A stretch of DNA of 64,000 nucleotides from Labilibaculum sp. DW002 (GCF_029029525.1 NZ_JAKJSC010000001.1:1-64000); one strand, 5' to 3'; numbered from the stretch's first letter, positions 40,634-50,919 are shown. The notes: generated by a model not told the origin, from the sequence alone. Numbers and translations are program-made.

Positions 40634-41560
40634 TTATTTTATTAAATGTCTCGATAATTCGAGCATGCGCACGAGTGGAGCTTTTGCTTTGTCCATAATT
40701 TCGTCAGGAAGATTTATTTCAGGCTTTTCGTTTTTAAGGGCCAGATAGATTTTTTCCATGGTATTCAATTTCATATAAGCACAATCGTTACACGAGCAAG
40801 ATTCATCAGCAGGAACAATTAAAAATTCTTTTTCAGGGGAGTCCTTTTGCATCTGATGCAGAATACCGGTTTCAGTTGCTACGATAAATTTTTTCGAATC
40901 AGAATTCTTTGTATAATTAAGCATGGCTGTGGTTGAACCGACAAAATCAGCTAGTATTAATACCGGGTGTGGACATTCAGGATGAGCAATAAGCGTCGCA
41001 TCCGGGTTTTCTATCTTCATTTGCATAATTTTCTCAGCAGATAAAATATCGTGTACCTCGCAAGATCCATCCCAAAGAATCATTTCCCGACCTGTAACTT
41101 CGTTAATATAGCGTCCCAGGTTTTTGTCCGGTGCAAATATAATTTTTTGATCTTTAGGAAAAGATTCAACAATCTGTACCGCATTACCCGAGGTGCAGAT
41201 GACATCTGAAAGTGTTTTAATTTCAGCAGAACAATTGATATAGGAGATCACAATATGATCGGGATATTTTGCTTTAAATTTGGCAAAATCATCTCCGGGA
41301 CAGGACTCTGCAAGCGAACAACCTGCTTCTAAATCAGGAATCAGAACTTTTCTTGTGGGGTTTAAAATTTTAGCCGTTTCGCCCATAAAATGAACACCGG
41401 CAAATAAAATAATATCCGCATCAGCTTTAGCAGCATGTTGTGCCAGTGCTAAACTGTCACCTTTAAAGTCGGCTATTTCTTGTATATCTGGAGTTTGATA
41501 ATAGTGCGCTAATATAATAGCATTCTTTTCTTTTGCTAATTTTAAGACCTTATCTCTCAT
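40634..41560 (-). CDS. nadA: Quinolinate synthase NadA
   Basis: A 308-residue [4Fe-4S] enzyme that condenses iminoaspartate with dihydroxyacetone phosphate to quinolinate in NAD synthesis. The family marks are AHYYQTPDIQE near the start, cluster cysteines Cys81 (AGCSLAESC), Cys167 (DGSCEVHD) and Cys260 (CNDCAYMKLN), and the loop HPECPHPV. Its usual partners nadB and nadC are not in this window. An in-frame TTG precedes the ATG at 41560, which I take as start. The kinase gene lies 105 bp upstream on the same strand. Confidence 0.95.
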   Translation of the reverse strand: MRDKVLKLAKEKNAIILAHYYQTPDIQEIADFKGDSLALAQHAAKADADIILFAGVHFMGETAKILNPTRKVLIPDLEAGCSLAESCPGDDFAKFKAKYPDHIVISYINCSAEIKTLSDVICTSGNAVQIVESFPKDQKIIFAPDKNLGRYINEVTGREMILWDGSCEVHDILSAEKIMQMKIENPDATLIAHPECPHPVLILADFVGSTTAMLNYTKNSDSKKFIVATETGILHQMQKDSPEKEFLIVPADESCSCNDCAYMKLNTMEKIYLALKNEKPEINLPDEIMDKAKAPLVRMLELSRHLIK

Positions 41561-41665
41561 CAAGTATATATTTTCGTAGTCTCTCGTTAGATAAATACAG
41601 ATGCAAATATCTTTAAATTATACCGAAAATCAAACCAATACAAGATGTTTTGCCAAGTGAAGCTC

Positions 41666-44600
41666 TTATTTTGATTGTGGTAGGACAAAGAAAAAGGTAC
41701 TTCCTTTACCAATTGTACTTTCAGCCCATATTTTACCACGATTTGCTTCAGCAAACTCTTTGCAGAGTAATAATCCAAGTCCAGTACCTTTTTCACCTGA
41801 AGTCCCGACTGACTTATATTTCAGATCAATTCGGAACAATTTACTTAGATTGTCTTTATCAATACCAATACCTTCATCTGCAATCTGAAATTCTACAAAT
41901 TTATCTTTTGTGGCAATTTTAATTTCAATTTGACTGTTTTGATTTGAAAATTTTATGGCGTTATTAATTAAATTTCGAATGATGGAACTACTCATATGTT
42001 TGTCTGCAAAAGCTAGCTTTTCTTTTGTGTCAAAGAATTGAATTTCAATCTGTTTCTTTTCTGCAGATGCTTCGTAAAGGCAAATGGATTGTTTTACCAA
42101 TTCGTTAAGGTCAAAGGTTTCGGGATGAAAATCTATTTTTCCTGTTTGTGATCTCGACCAAGTAAGCAGGTTTTCTAACAAAGTATAAATGTGTTTTACT
42201 GATTCGTGAATTTTTCGAATTCCAACTCTTTTTTCTGGATCATCGACCATTTCATAGTTTTCATGAATCATTTCACTAATAGAGAGTAAACTGGTGAATG
42301 GGTTTTTTAAATCATGAGAGATAATTCGGAAAAATTTGTCTTTCGTTGCATTTAATTCTTTCAAATTTCTTTCTGATTCTTGAAGTTGCAAATTCGTACT
42401 TTTAATTTCTTCGTTTTGAACGGTTAGTAGTTTGTTAGTCTTGGCATGTAGTAAGAATCTGTAGATGAAAATGAATAGTAAGCTTACCAAAATACTTGCA
42501 AGTAAAATAAACCACCAGCTCAGGTAAAATGGAGGTAATATTTTTATTTTAAGTTCTTTGGCATATTCGGACCACATTCCATTCTGATTTTGAGCCTTAA
42601 CCTGAAATGTATATTCACCTAAAGGAAGATTGGAATAGGAAATGTAGTTGCGATTCCCCGAATTAATCCATTTTTTTTCTAGCCCTTTTAACCGATAGGA
42701 ATAGTTGATTTTATCAGAAGCAAAGGAAGACAAAGATGAATATTCCAGTGTAACAAAACGATGTTTGTAATCCAGTTCAATAGCATCTGTATAGGCAATG
42801 TTTTTTTTGAGGTAATAGGTATCATCCTCATTGGAATAATGAATCTGTTTTTCAGAATCGATGTTGTTATAAGGCGCTACTTTAACTTCATTGCCATGAA
42901 TTTCAAGTTTTGTAAATACAAGCTCATAATTTCGCTCATCTTTAAATTTCTTTTTAGGATCGATAATGTTTAAACCATAAACTCCACCGAAGTATAGCTT
43001 TCCACTTTTCCCTTTGTGATAGGCACCACCATTAAATTCTTTGCTTTGTAAGCCGTCGTTAATTGTAAAGTTTTTTACTGAATAATCCGAAGTTGAAAAG
43101 CGACAGATTCCATTATTTGTACTAAGCCATAAATGGTCATTCTTATCTGGTAAAATACTATAAATGACATCGTTTGGTAAGCCTTCATCTGTACCGTAAT
43201 GAGAAAACACTTTCGTTTTTGGATTGTAACGGTTTAGTTTGTTGTTGGTTCCCAGCCAAATTGATCCTTCCTTATCTTCATGAATGGAAAATACCACGTT
43301 ATCGGAAATGCTATTTGTACTTTCTTGTATGTATTGAAAGGAATTGAACTGGCCTGTGTTTTTGTCAAATATATTAACACCACCACCATAAGTTCCAATC
43401 CACAATAAACCTTTTGAATCTTCAAAAATAGTTGAATAGATGAAATTACAGGAAATGCTGGATGGATTACTTTCCTTGCGTTTGTATTGTTTAAATTGTT
43501 TTGTTTTAGGGTGATATTGATTGAATCCATCGCGAGTACCAATCCAAATAATACCGTCACTGTCTTCAAAAATCGTGCGTACAGAATTATTGGATAGGGA
43601 AGTGCTATCACCTTCAATATTTTTGAACTGAACTTGTTCTTTGCTTAGTGGATTGTATTTAAATAATCCTTCTCCATCGCTTCCAATCCAGATATTGTTT
43701 TGGCTATCTTCAAATACTTTCCGGATTGCTGTGTAGGGATGTTTTTTTGATTTTCGGATGTCAATATGAATAAAACTGTCTTGTTTTACAAGGTATTTGG
43801 ATATTCCTTGATTATTTGTTCCAATCCAAATATCTTCGTTATGATCTTCCCAAATAGACCAAATGAAATTACAAGCTAAGCTATTTTCACTTAGCGGATT
43901 ATTTTTAAGAAGATCAAATTTATGAGCTTGAGGATCGAAAATGCTGATGCCTGCACCAAATGTACCAATCCATATAATTCCATTGCGGTCCTCGTAGATA
44001 CAGTTTATAGAATTTTCAGATAAACTTTGTGGGTCGGCTGAATTGTTTTTGTAATGTGATTTTTTATTTGTGCTTGTATTGATTCGAAAAAGACCTGATC
44101 CGAATGTTCCAAACCAAATTTCATTATTTTCACAAGATAATATGGGCTTGTTTGTATTTATGGAGAGACTGTTGGTTGATTCGAAAGATTTTACAATTTT
44201 TGTGAATTGATCAGTTTGTGATTCTTTTTTAAGGAGTGCCTTATTGGTAACTACCCATAAATTTTGTGAATTATCTAAACTGATATTCTCAATACTAGTA
44301 TTGGTCAAGTATTCTTTTTGATTAGGATTGGATGCGGTTTCATTGATTGAAAAGAGCCCTTGATCTGTTCCAAGCCAGAGTAGATCTTGTTCTTTTACGA
44401 TACTAGTGATTTTTACTTGTTCACTAGTGTTTTTTAGTTTTAATTTATGAAATACATTATTTTCTGAATTAGTATAGAAAAGTCCATTGTTAGTAGCAAT
44501 CCATAGGTATTTATCTCCTAAAAGAAAGCAGTTTACTCTGGTGTTTAATTCATTTTTATACTTGATATTTTCAAGTTTGCCGTCATCAATGTTTATGCAA

Positions 44601-45058
44601 TTAATTCCCTTTAAACTTCCAACCCACAAGCGCTTGTTTTTATCTTCAAAGAAAGTAGTAATGGTATCATTACTTAATTGATTGTTGGGTTCCACACCTC
44701 TGAAGGGAGTAAAGGTTTCAGTAATTGGATTAAATCGTGTTAGTCCACCTCTTGATCCGAACCATAAATTTCCATTAGTGTCCTCTATAATTTGTTCTAT
44801 CCATTTGTATGAAATACAATTGGGTTTGTTAATATTGTCTCTGTAAACAGTGAAATTTTTACCATCGTACTTATTTAAACCATCTTCTGTTCCAAACCAC
44901 ATAAAGCCTTTTGAATCTTGAAAAATACAATAAACAGAACTTAAGGAAAGTCCATCATTTATAGTAATTCTCTTGAACCTAATATTGTTTTGCTGAGAAA
45001 AAACAGAAAGAACACAAAGTAATCCACCCACTAAGAGAACTAGTTTATTTTTGGTCAT
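41666..45058 (-). CDS. Two-component propeller sensor histidine kinase
   Basis: A 1130-residue membrane sensor. After a signal peptide, the periplasmic part has about a dozen Reg_prop repeats (DSKGFMWFGTEDGLNKYDG type) forming two seven-blade propellers, then a Y_Y_Y domain (YSYRLKGLEKKWIN). One membrane helix (about 810-830) leads to HisKA with His915 (ISHDLKNP) and a HATPase domain (NLINNAIKF, GTGLGLLL). This is the hybrid two-component sensor layout of Bacteroidota, but the receiver and AraC output domains are missing, so a separate regulator is needed and none is adjacent. In relatives the ligand is often a glycan; unknown here. Confidence 0.92.
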   Translation of the reverse strand: MTKNKLVLLVGGLLCVLSVFSQQNNIRFKRITINDGLSLSSVYCIFQDSKGFMWFGTEDGLNKYDGKNFTVYRDNINKPNCISYKWIEQIIEDTNGNLWFGSRGGLTRFNPITETFTPFRGVEPNNQLSNDTITTFFEDKNKRLWVGSLKGINCINIDDGKLENIKYKNELNTRVNCFLLGDKYLWIATNNGLFYTNSENNVFHKLKLKNTSEQVKITSIVKEQDLLWLGTDQGLFSINETASNPNQKEYLTNTSIENISLDNSQNLWVVTNKALLKKESQTDQFTKIVKSFESTNSLSINTNKPILSCENNEIWFGTFGSGLFRINTSTNKKSHYKNNSADPQSLSENSINCIYEDRNGIIWIGTFGAGISIFDPQAHKFDLLKNNPLSENSLACNFIWSIWEDHNEDIWIGTNNQGISKYLVKQDSFIHIDIRKSKKHPYTAIRKVFEDSQNNIWIGSDGEGLFKYNPLSKEQVQFKNIEGDSTSLSNNSVRTIFEDSDGIIWIGTRDGFNQYHPKTKQFKQYKRKESNPSSISCNFIYSTIFEDSKGLLWIGTYGGGVNIFDKNTGQFNSFQYIQESTNSISDNVVFSIHEDKEGSIWLGTNNKLNRYNPKTKVFSHYGTDEGLPNDVIYSILPDKNDHLWLSTNNGICRFSTSDYSVKNFTINDGLQSKEFNGGAYHKGKSGKLYFGGVYGLNIIDPKKKFKDERNYELVFTKLEIHGNEVKVAPYNNIDSEKQIHYSNEDDTYYLKKNIAYTDAIELDYKHRFVTLEYSSLSSFASDKINYSYRLKGLEKKWINSGNRNYISYSNLPLGEYTFQVKAQNQNGMWSEYAKELKIKILPPFYLSWWFILLASILVSLLFIFIYRFLLHAKTNKLLTVQNEEIKSTNLQLQESERNLKELNATKDKFFRIISHDLKNPFTSLLSISEMIHENYEMVDDPEKRVGIRKIHESVKHIYTLLENLLTWSRSQTGKIDFHPETFDLNELVKQSICLYEASAEKKQIEIQFFDTKEKLAFADKHMSSSIIRNLINNAIKFSNQNSQIEIKIATKDKFVEFQIADEGIGIDKDNLSKLFRIDLKYKSVGTSGEKGTGLGLLLCKEFAEANRGKIWAESTIGKGSTFFFVLPQSK

Positions 45059-45221
45059 TACATCTAGATGTTTTTGGTTTTATACAAATTAGTGAAAAAA
45101 TATGATAATGGGTAATACGCTAATTTTAAATTATTTTGATTAATAAATACTATGTATTGGTTATTTAATTAAATACTTTTATCAGATGTTAAATATTAAT
45201 TAAATCACAAAAATTAAGAAA

Positions 45222-45983
45222 ATGAAGTTTATTAACCTACCAAAATTAGATGAAAGCAGATCTAATTTTAGAAATTTAAAAGCCATTATGGGGATAGGGC
45301 TTTTAATGCTATTGTTATGCCAGACAAGTTTTGGACAAAAAAATACGGCATTTAAAACCAATTCTATGAGCGTGTTTGATGGAAATATTGTGAAAGATCC
45401 AAGTCTTCTTAAATTAAGAAGGAAAACGTCGCAAATTGGATCGTATTATTTAAATGAAGATTGGAAGAGGGCTGATATTTATATGGTCGTTGATAGTAGC
45501 ATTGTGAGAGGTTTGGAGACTCGAATTGACTTGCGCACTAGTGAATTGGAAATTAAATATAAAGGAGAGATTAAGGTTTTACCTAGCTTTAGAGTAAGGA
45601 GTGTTGTATTTACAAAGGATAAGAGTTTATTTGTTACAGAAACTCTTTTGAAATCTAATAATAAAGGGTTTTATGAGGTTCTTGTTGATGATGAAAATAC
45701 TTTGCTTCGGAAGTATGATACGAAATTGATGTCACCAAGCTACAATGTGCAATTAGATGCAGGTTCTAAGTCTAGTAAAGTTGTTAAAGAACAATCTTAT
45801 TTTGTATTTAATGATTTAGGGATCGTAAAATTAGCAAAGACAAAAAATAAGCTAAAAAAGCAACTGAATAAACAAAAAGAAGTTTTTAACTTTATCGATG
45901 AAAATAAAATAAATCCTAAAAAGGAGACTAATTTAATTTCTCTAGTGAATTTTTTAAATAAAAATCACTTAATGATGAATTAG
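45222..45983 (+). CDS. Hypothetical exported protein
   Basis: A 253-residue protein with an unusually long N-region before the hydrophobic signal core (residues 24-37, MGIGLLMLLLCQTSF) and likely cleavage after SFGQ. The mature part is beta-rich (SELEIKYKGEIKVLPSF) and turns strongly basic and helical near the C-terminus (KLAKTKNKLKKQLNKQKE). I know of no domain. Divergent from the propeller kinase (163 bp between starts), so it could be a target or accessory of that sensor; nothing else supports this. A terminator follows. Confidence 0.6.
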   Translation: MKFINLPKLDESRSNFRNLKAIMGIGLLMLLLCQTSFGQKNTAFKTNSMSVFDGNIVKDPSLLKLRRKTSQIGSYYLNEDWKRADIYMVVDSSIVRGLETRIDLRTSELEIKYKGEIKVLPSFRVRSVVFTKDKSLFVTETLLKSNNKGFYEVLVDDENTLLRKYDTKLMSPSYNVQLDAGSKSSKVVKEQSYFVFNDLGIVKLAKTKNKLKKQLNKQKEVFNFIDENKINPKKETNLISLVNFLNKNHLMMN

Positions 45984-46020
45984 CGTTTGTTCTAAGTAAA
46001 ATATTGTTTTAATAATAAGG

Positions 46021-46045
46021 AAGGTTATCTCATCGAGATAACCTT
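46021..46045 (+). terminator. Terminator before cutC
   Basis: AAGGTTATCTC-ATC-GAGATAACCTT followed by a T run: a strong rho-independent terminator, which places cutC 18 bases behind it. Confidence 0.85.
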
Positions 46046-46063
46046 TTTTATGAAATTGTAAAA

Positions 46064-46816
46064 ATGAAAAATTCTCTTTTAGAAATTTGTTGTTATTCAG
46101 TCCAATCTGCGATTAATGCCGAACTTGCTGGTGCCGATCGAATTGAATTGTGTGCAGGTGTGCATGAAGGTGGAACTACTCCTAGCGCTGCCTGTATTCA
46201 ACTTGTAAAAGAATTAGTTAAGATTCCTGTATTTGTTATTATTAGACCACGAGGGGCTGATTTTTGTTATTCAGATGTGGAATTTGAATGCATGTTAAAA
46301 GATATAGAATTTTGCAAAACATTAGGTGTGGATGGCATTGTTTCAGGTGTTTTGCTACCAGATGGTGAGATTGATAGTATTCGAACAAAGCAATTGTTAA
46401 ATGCCTCTGGTTCTATGAGTTTTACTTTTCATAGAGCTTTTGATATGGTAAAAGATCATGTAAAAGCGTTGGATCAATTGATTGAGCTTGGTGTTGATCG
46501 GATTTTAACTTCTGGGGGAGAGCAAACAGCAGTAAAAGGTTGCGAGACCATAAAAACATTAACTGAAAAAGCCGCAGATAGACTTATTATAATGCCAGGA
46601 AGTGGGATTTTAGAATCAAATATTCAACAATTGAAAAATATTACCCGAGCAAAAGAATTCCACTGTTCCTCTAAGGTGTTGGTAAAGGGGAAGATGGAAT
46701 ATAAAAATCCTAAAATTGCTATGGGTGGAGAAGAAAGTGTTCCAGAATTTGAATATTTTGAGGCAGATTGCAATAAAATTCGTAAAATTGTATCTATCCT
46801 AAAAGCCGAGGACTAA
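46064..46816 (+). CDS. cutC: CutC family protein
   Basis: A 250-residue TIM-barrel protein. Signatures are LEICCYSVQSAINAELAGADRIELC-type start (residues 5-28), EGGTTPSAACI, VFVIIRPRGADFCYS and MSFTFHRAFDM, then LTSGGEQTA. CutC was first linked with copper tolerance, but its biochemical role is unsettled; later work on related genes casts doubt on a direct copper role. The gene is 17 bases upstream of the transglutaminase-like lipoprotein gene and may share its transcript. Confidence 0.92.
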   Translation: MKNSLLEICCYSVQSAINAELAGADRIELCAGVHEGGTTPSAACIQLVKELVKIPVFVIIRPRGADFCYSDVEFECMLKDIEFCKTLGVDGIVSGVLLPDGEIDSIRTKQLLNASGSMSFTFHRAFDMVKDHVKALDQLIELGVDRILTSGGEQTAVKGCETIKTLTEKAADRLIIMPGSGILESNIQQLKNITRAKEFHCSSKVLVKGKMEYKNPKIAMGGEESVPEFEYFEADCNKIRKIVSILKAED

Positions 46817-46833
46817 TTTTTAATTTTATAAAA

Positions 46834-49464
46834 ATGAGGAAGATCATCATCCTTCTACTTTGTCTCAATTTTTGTTGGGGCTGCTCTGAGGTACACTTTA
46901 TTAAAGACAAATCGATTCGTGAACAGGTATCAAATCGCTTTGATTCAAGAAAAGAATTTGCGAAAAAACGTTCTGTAGCACTTTTCTCTGTATTAGAAAA
47001 AGACATTACTCAAGAAGAATCAGAAGCGCTTCAATTTTTATATTCATACATGCCTTTGTGTGACTTAGCTGATTACAATGGGGAGTATTTTCTTGAACAA
47101 GTAAGATCTTCCTTTGAAGCAAGAGAAACATTTAAATGGGGAAATCAAGTCCCAGACGATTTGTTTCGTCATTTTGTCTTACCATATCGTGTAAACAATG
47201 AGAATTTAGATTCGGCACGTCAGGTATTTCTAAAGGAACTAAAGCCTCGTGTAATAAACATGACAATGAAAGAGGCTGTTCTGGAAGTTAATCATTGGTG
47301 TCATGAGAAGGTAAATTATGCACCAACAGATATCCGAACAAGTGGGCCATTGAGTTTGGTCCGTACCTCTTGGGGAAGGTGTGGTGAAGAATCGACTTTT
47401 ACCGTAACAGCATTACGCTCGGTAAGTATTCCAGCGCGTCAAGTTTATACGCCACGTTGGGCACATAGCGATGATAACCATGCTTGGGTTGAAGTTTGGG
47501 TTGATGGAGAATGGTCGTATTTGGGTGCATGTGAGCCAGAACCAGATTTAAATATGGGATGGTTTACCGAACCAGCACGTAGAGCAATGTTGGTACATAC
47601 AAAGGTGTTTGGTGATTATCAGGGAAGTGCTGAAGTGGTTAAGAAATCTGATAATTTTACGGAAATTAATGTGGTTGAGAACTATGCTGATGTAAAGAAA
47701 ATTTACGTGCATATTACGGACAAAGATGGTGCATCTATAGATAATGCTCAAGTAGATTTTGGACTGTACAATTATGCTGAATTTTATCCAATAGCAAGTA
47801 AACGAACTGATTCAGAGGGATTTTCATTTTTAACTACAGGCTTGGGTGATTTGTTAATTTGGGCTCAAAAGGATGGGGTATACTCAGGTAAGAAAATCAG
47901 CGTTAAGCAATCGGATACAATACAACTAGAATTGGGAAGAGGTTTTTATGGAGATAAATTTGCTGATATAAATATGGTTCCTCCAAAAGAGAATAATCCA
48001 TATTCGGTAGATGAAAGTAAGAAGAAAGAAAACAATATTCGCTTATCCAAAGAAGATGCTATGCGAATAGAGTATCGTACTAGTTTTATTGATTCTTTGG
48101 GAGCTTCTCAGTTAAGTGAAAGAGTTGGTTTAAGTACACAAGTTGTTTGGGATTTCTTGAAAAAAAGCCAGGGGAACTGGAAAGAAATAGAAAAATTTAT
48201 TGGGAATGCAACAAAGGAGAATCGCGTTTTTGTTAAGGAATTGCTTCATCAGATTGCAGATAAAGATCTAAGAGATACAAGAGCTGATATATTGAATGAT
48301 CATTTGATCAATACAATTGAAAAATATAAGCTTGATGATTATAGTTCGAAGGAGATTTATTTGAAATGCCTTTTGAATCCTAGAATAAAAAATGAGAACT
48401 TAATTGATTACCGAGCATATTTACAGAATGCATTTGAGGGGAAATTCGAAGGAAATAGAATCGAGCGTGCTGATTTAATAAAGAAATGGATAGTAGCTGA
48501 AATTCAGCTTACCGAAAATGAGAATTATTACAATCTTCCAATTACACCAAAAGGAGTTTTAGAAATAGGTATTTCGAATGCTGAATCTCGCGATGTGTTT
48601 TTTGTTGCTTTGTGTCGTAGTTTAGGTATTCCATCTCGATTAGAGCCTGCTGAAAAAACACCACAATTTTTTGATGGCAAAAAGTGGATGAATGTTTATT
48701 TTGAGAAGCAAATTATTAATCAACCGGTAATTGGTTTTGCAAGTTTACAAAATAAATCAAATGGTTTTGATCCATCTTATTATAAGCATTTTACAATTGG
48801 AAAATTGATTGATGGAAGGTATGAGAGTTTGGATTATGGCTGGGGCAGTAAATTATCTGATTTACCTTCAAAATTAGAACTAGAAGTTGGTAAGTATCGA
48901 TTAGTTACTGGCAGAAGAGGTGTTGATGGAACGGTTTATACTCATTTGAATCATTTTGAAATTGAAAAAGGGAAAAATACCAAACTCGAATTGAATTTTC
49001 GTGATCCAGAAGTAGAAAGCAAAACATTTGGGCATTTGGATCCTAATCATATCATTATCAGAAAAGATAACAAGACAAGTACACTTTCATCCTTGGAAAA
49101 GAAAAATGCTATTGTATTGATGTGGTTAGAGCCAGGAAAAGAGCCAACTAGGCATTTAATGGAAGAATTTAAAGCTGCAAAATCGAGATATGAAAAATGG
49201 GATGGCACTATTTTAGTGATGCAAGCTGAAGAGATTGATGATGAGAATTTGTCAGCTGAATTTTTTGTGAATATGCCTTCGAATTATCAATTGTACAAAG
49301 ATGAAAACAATAAGTTGATTGATCTTGCAAAAATAGAATTAGGAATTACTGGCAAAATAGAAAAACCATTAATTCTAGTCTTAAAACCGAATGGTGATAT
49401 CAAATTCGCTTCGAGAGGTTATAAAATCGGAATACATGAACATCTGTTAAAGGCTTTGGAATAA
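46834..49464 (+). CDS. Transglutaminase-like lipoprotein with thioredoxin-fold tail
   Basis: An 876-residue lipoprotein (lipobox CWGC, Cys17). Residues 130-250 are a transglutaminase-like cysteine protease domain with Cys183 (WGRCGEES) and His216 (DDNHAWVEV); the third residue of the triad is probably Glu234 (GACEPEPD), where many relatives have Asp. Residues about 280-365 are an Ig-like domain (KIYVHITDKDGASIDNAQ). A second, apparently inactive transglutaminase-like unit follows (SRDVFFVALCRSLGIPSRLEP, no Cys/His pair). The last 150 residues resemble a thioredoxin fold (AIVLMWLEPGKEPT) without CxxC. Probably an envelope peptidase or peptide-binding protein; substrate unknown. Confidence 0.83.
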   Translation: MRKIIILLLCLNFCWGCSEVHFIKDKSIREQVSNRFDSRKEFAKKRSVALFSVLEKDITQEESEALQFLYSYMPLCDLADYNGEYFLEQVRSSFEARETFKWGNQVPDDLFRHFVLPYRVNNENLDSARQVFLKELKPRVINMTMKEAVLEVNHWCHEKVNYAPTDIRTSGPLSLVRTSWGRCGEESTFTVTALRSVSIPARQVYTPRWAHSDDNHAWVEVWVDGEWSYLGACEPEPDLNMGWFTEPARRAMLVHTKVFGDYQGSAEVVKKSDNFTEINVVENYADVKKIYVHITDKDGASIDNAQVDFGLYNYAEFYPIASKRTDSEGFSFLTTGLGDLLIWAQKDGVYSGKKISVKQSDTIQLELGRGFYGDKFADINMVPPKENNPYSVDESKKKENNIRLSKEDAMRIEYRTSFIDSLGASQLSERVGLSTQVVWDFLKKSQGNWKEIEKFIGNATKENRVFVKELLHQIADKDLRDTRADILNDHLINTIEKYKLDDYSSKEIYLKCLLNPRIKNENLIDYRAYLQNAFEGKFEGNRIERADLIKKWIVAEIQLTENENYYNLPITPKGVLEIGISNAESRDVFFVALCRSLGIPSRLEPAEKTPQFFDGKKWMNVYFEKQIINQPVIGFASLQNKSNGFDPSYYKHFTIGKLIDGRYESLDYGWGSKLSDLPSKLELEVGKYRLVTGRRGVDGTVYTHLNHFEIEKGKNTKLELNFRDPEVESKTFGHLDPNHIIIRKDNKTSTLSSLEKKNAIVLMWLEPGKEPTRHLMEEFKAAKSRYEKWDGTILVMQAEEIDDENLSAEFFVNMPSNYQLYKDENNKLIDLAKIELGITGKIEKPLILVLKPNGDIKFASRGYKIGIHEHLLKALE

Positions 49465-49496
49465 TCAGAATGTTGATTAGATAAAATAGAATATAA

Positions 49497-49530
49497 AAAA
49501 TGCCGCCTCAAATAGTTGAGGCGGCATTTT
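49497..49530. terminator. Bidirectional terminator
   Basis: TGCCGCCTCAA-ATAG-TTGAGGCGGCA with A and T runs: a perfect eleven-base-pair stem between convergent genes. Confidence 0.92.
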
Positions 49531-49545
49531 CTGTATTAATATATT

Positions 49546-50727
49546 TTAGTTGTAAAGCTCTTCAGCAAAACTACCTTCTGTTTGAGTCCCTAATAACAAT
49601 TCTTCAACAGTTGCAGCTATATCAGCAAATGTTGTTCTTGTTCCTAAGTTGATATTTGATTTAATATTTTTACCATAAACTAATACAGGAATATATTCAC
49701 GGGTATGATCTGTTCCTTTATAGGTTGGATCGCAACCATGGTCAGCTGTCAAAATTAGAATTTCATCCTCTTTCAGACGGCTTTGAATCTCTGGTAATTG
49801 TTGATCAAATTCTTCTAGTGCTGCTTTATAGCCTTCAGGATTTCTACGGTGACCATAAGCCATGTCGAAATCAACAAGATTGGTGAAAATTAAACCTTTA
49901 GTATCTTCTTTAAGAGCTTTAAGCGTTTTAGCAACACCATCGTTATTATCTTTGTTCGTACCACGGGAATCAGATATGCCTTGCCCGGCAAAAATATCAC
50001 TGGTTTTACCAATACCTATCACATCAAGTTTATTTTCCAATAAGCGATCGAGCACAGTCGGACGGGGAGGTGTCACAGAATAATCGTGACGATTAGCTGT
50101 ACGAGTAAAGTTTCCTTCACCACTTCCTAAATAAGGACGTGCAATAACACGTGCAACAGGTGCCAATTCAGTACAAATTTCTAAAGCTATTTCACAAGCT
50201 TTGTTCAATTCCTCTAAGGGAATAATCTCTTCGTGAGCAGCAATTTGAAAAACAGGATCGGCAGATGTATAAACAATCCAATTACCCGTTTTCATTTGTT
50301 CTTCACCATATTCATCCAATATAGCTGTCCCTGATGCTGGCTTATTTGCCATTACCTTACGACCAGTTCTTTCTTCAAAAAGGCGAATAACTTCGTCAGA
50401 AAAACCATTACTGTATGTTGGAAAAGGCTTGTCTATAGCCACACCAGCAATTTCCCAATGGCCAGTTGTTGTATCCTTCCCTTTAGAAGCTTCAGCTGCT
50501 TTACCAAAAGCACCATTTGCATCTGAAGTAGGTGCAACACCTTGAATGTCGGTAAGGTTACCCAAACCTAATTTTTGCATGTTTGGAAGGTTTATTCCAC
50601 CGCAGTGGCTGGCAATATTTCCAAATGTATTAGAGCCTACATCTCCAAAATCAGCAGCATCAGGTAAAGCCCCAACACCAGCACTGTCAAGAACTACAAT
50701 AGTAGCACGTTCAATTCTAGGAATCAT
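49546..50727 (-). CDS. deoB: Phosphopentomutase DeoB
   Basis: A 393-residue metal-dependent mutase of the alkaline phosphatase superfamily, interconverting (deoxy)ribose 1- and 5-phosphate in nucleoside salvage. The metal site shows in VVLDSAGVGALPDA near the N-terminus, the phosphorylated Thr in KGKDTTTGHWE, and ILTADHGCDPTYKGTDHTRE near the C-terminus. Length is that of the family. A good promoter lies about 65 bases upstream. No other salvage gene is adjacent. Confidence 0.95.
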   Translation of the reverse strand: MIPRIERATIVVLDSAGVGALPDAADFGDVGSNTFGNIASHCGGINLPNMQKLGLGNLTDIQGVAPTSDANGAFGKAAEASKGKDTTTGHWEIAGVAIDKPFPTYSNGFSDEVIRLFEERTGRKVMANKPASGTAILDEYGEEQMKTGNWIVYTSADPVFQIAAHEEIIPLEELNKACEIALEICTELAPVARVIARPYLGSGEGNFTRTANRHDYSVTPPRPTVLDRLLENKLDVIGIGKTSDIFAGQGISDSRGTNKDNNDGVAKTLKALKEDTKGLIFTNLVDFDMAYGHRRNPEGYKAALEEFDQQLPEIQSRLKEDEILILTADHGCDPTYKGTDHTREYIPVLVYGKNIKSNINLGTRTTFADIAATVEELLLGTQTEGSFAEELYN

Positions 50728-50789
50728 AAACTTGTGTTTAAAGTGTATAATTTTAGTTATACAGATGAAGGGTTGTTTAGAAAGTGAAA

Positions 50790-50820
50790 CAAAGGTAATG
50801 GAAGAAATAATAATTCACAA
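50790..50820 (-). promoter_or_regulatory. Promoter of deoB
   Basis: On the minus strand TTG (50820-50818), 20 bases and TACCTTTG (50797-50790), a close match to the Bacteroidota consensus. Confidence 0.65.
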
Positions 50821-50919
50821 TTTATTATAGTAAAATTGTGATTAAATCAGATGTGTTTATCTTTTTTTTAATTGAAAGGAAAGTATTTGGCTATAGAAGT
50901 GAAATTAATAGATAAAAAA

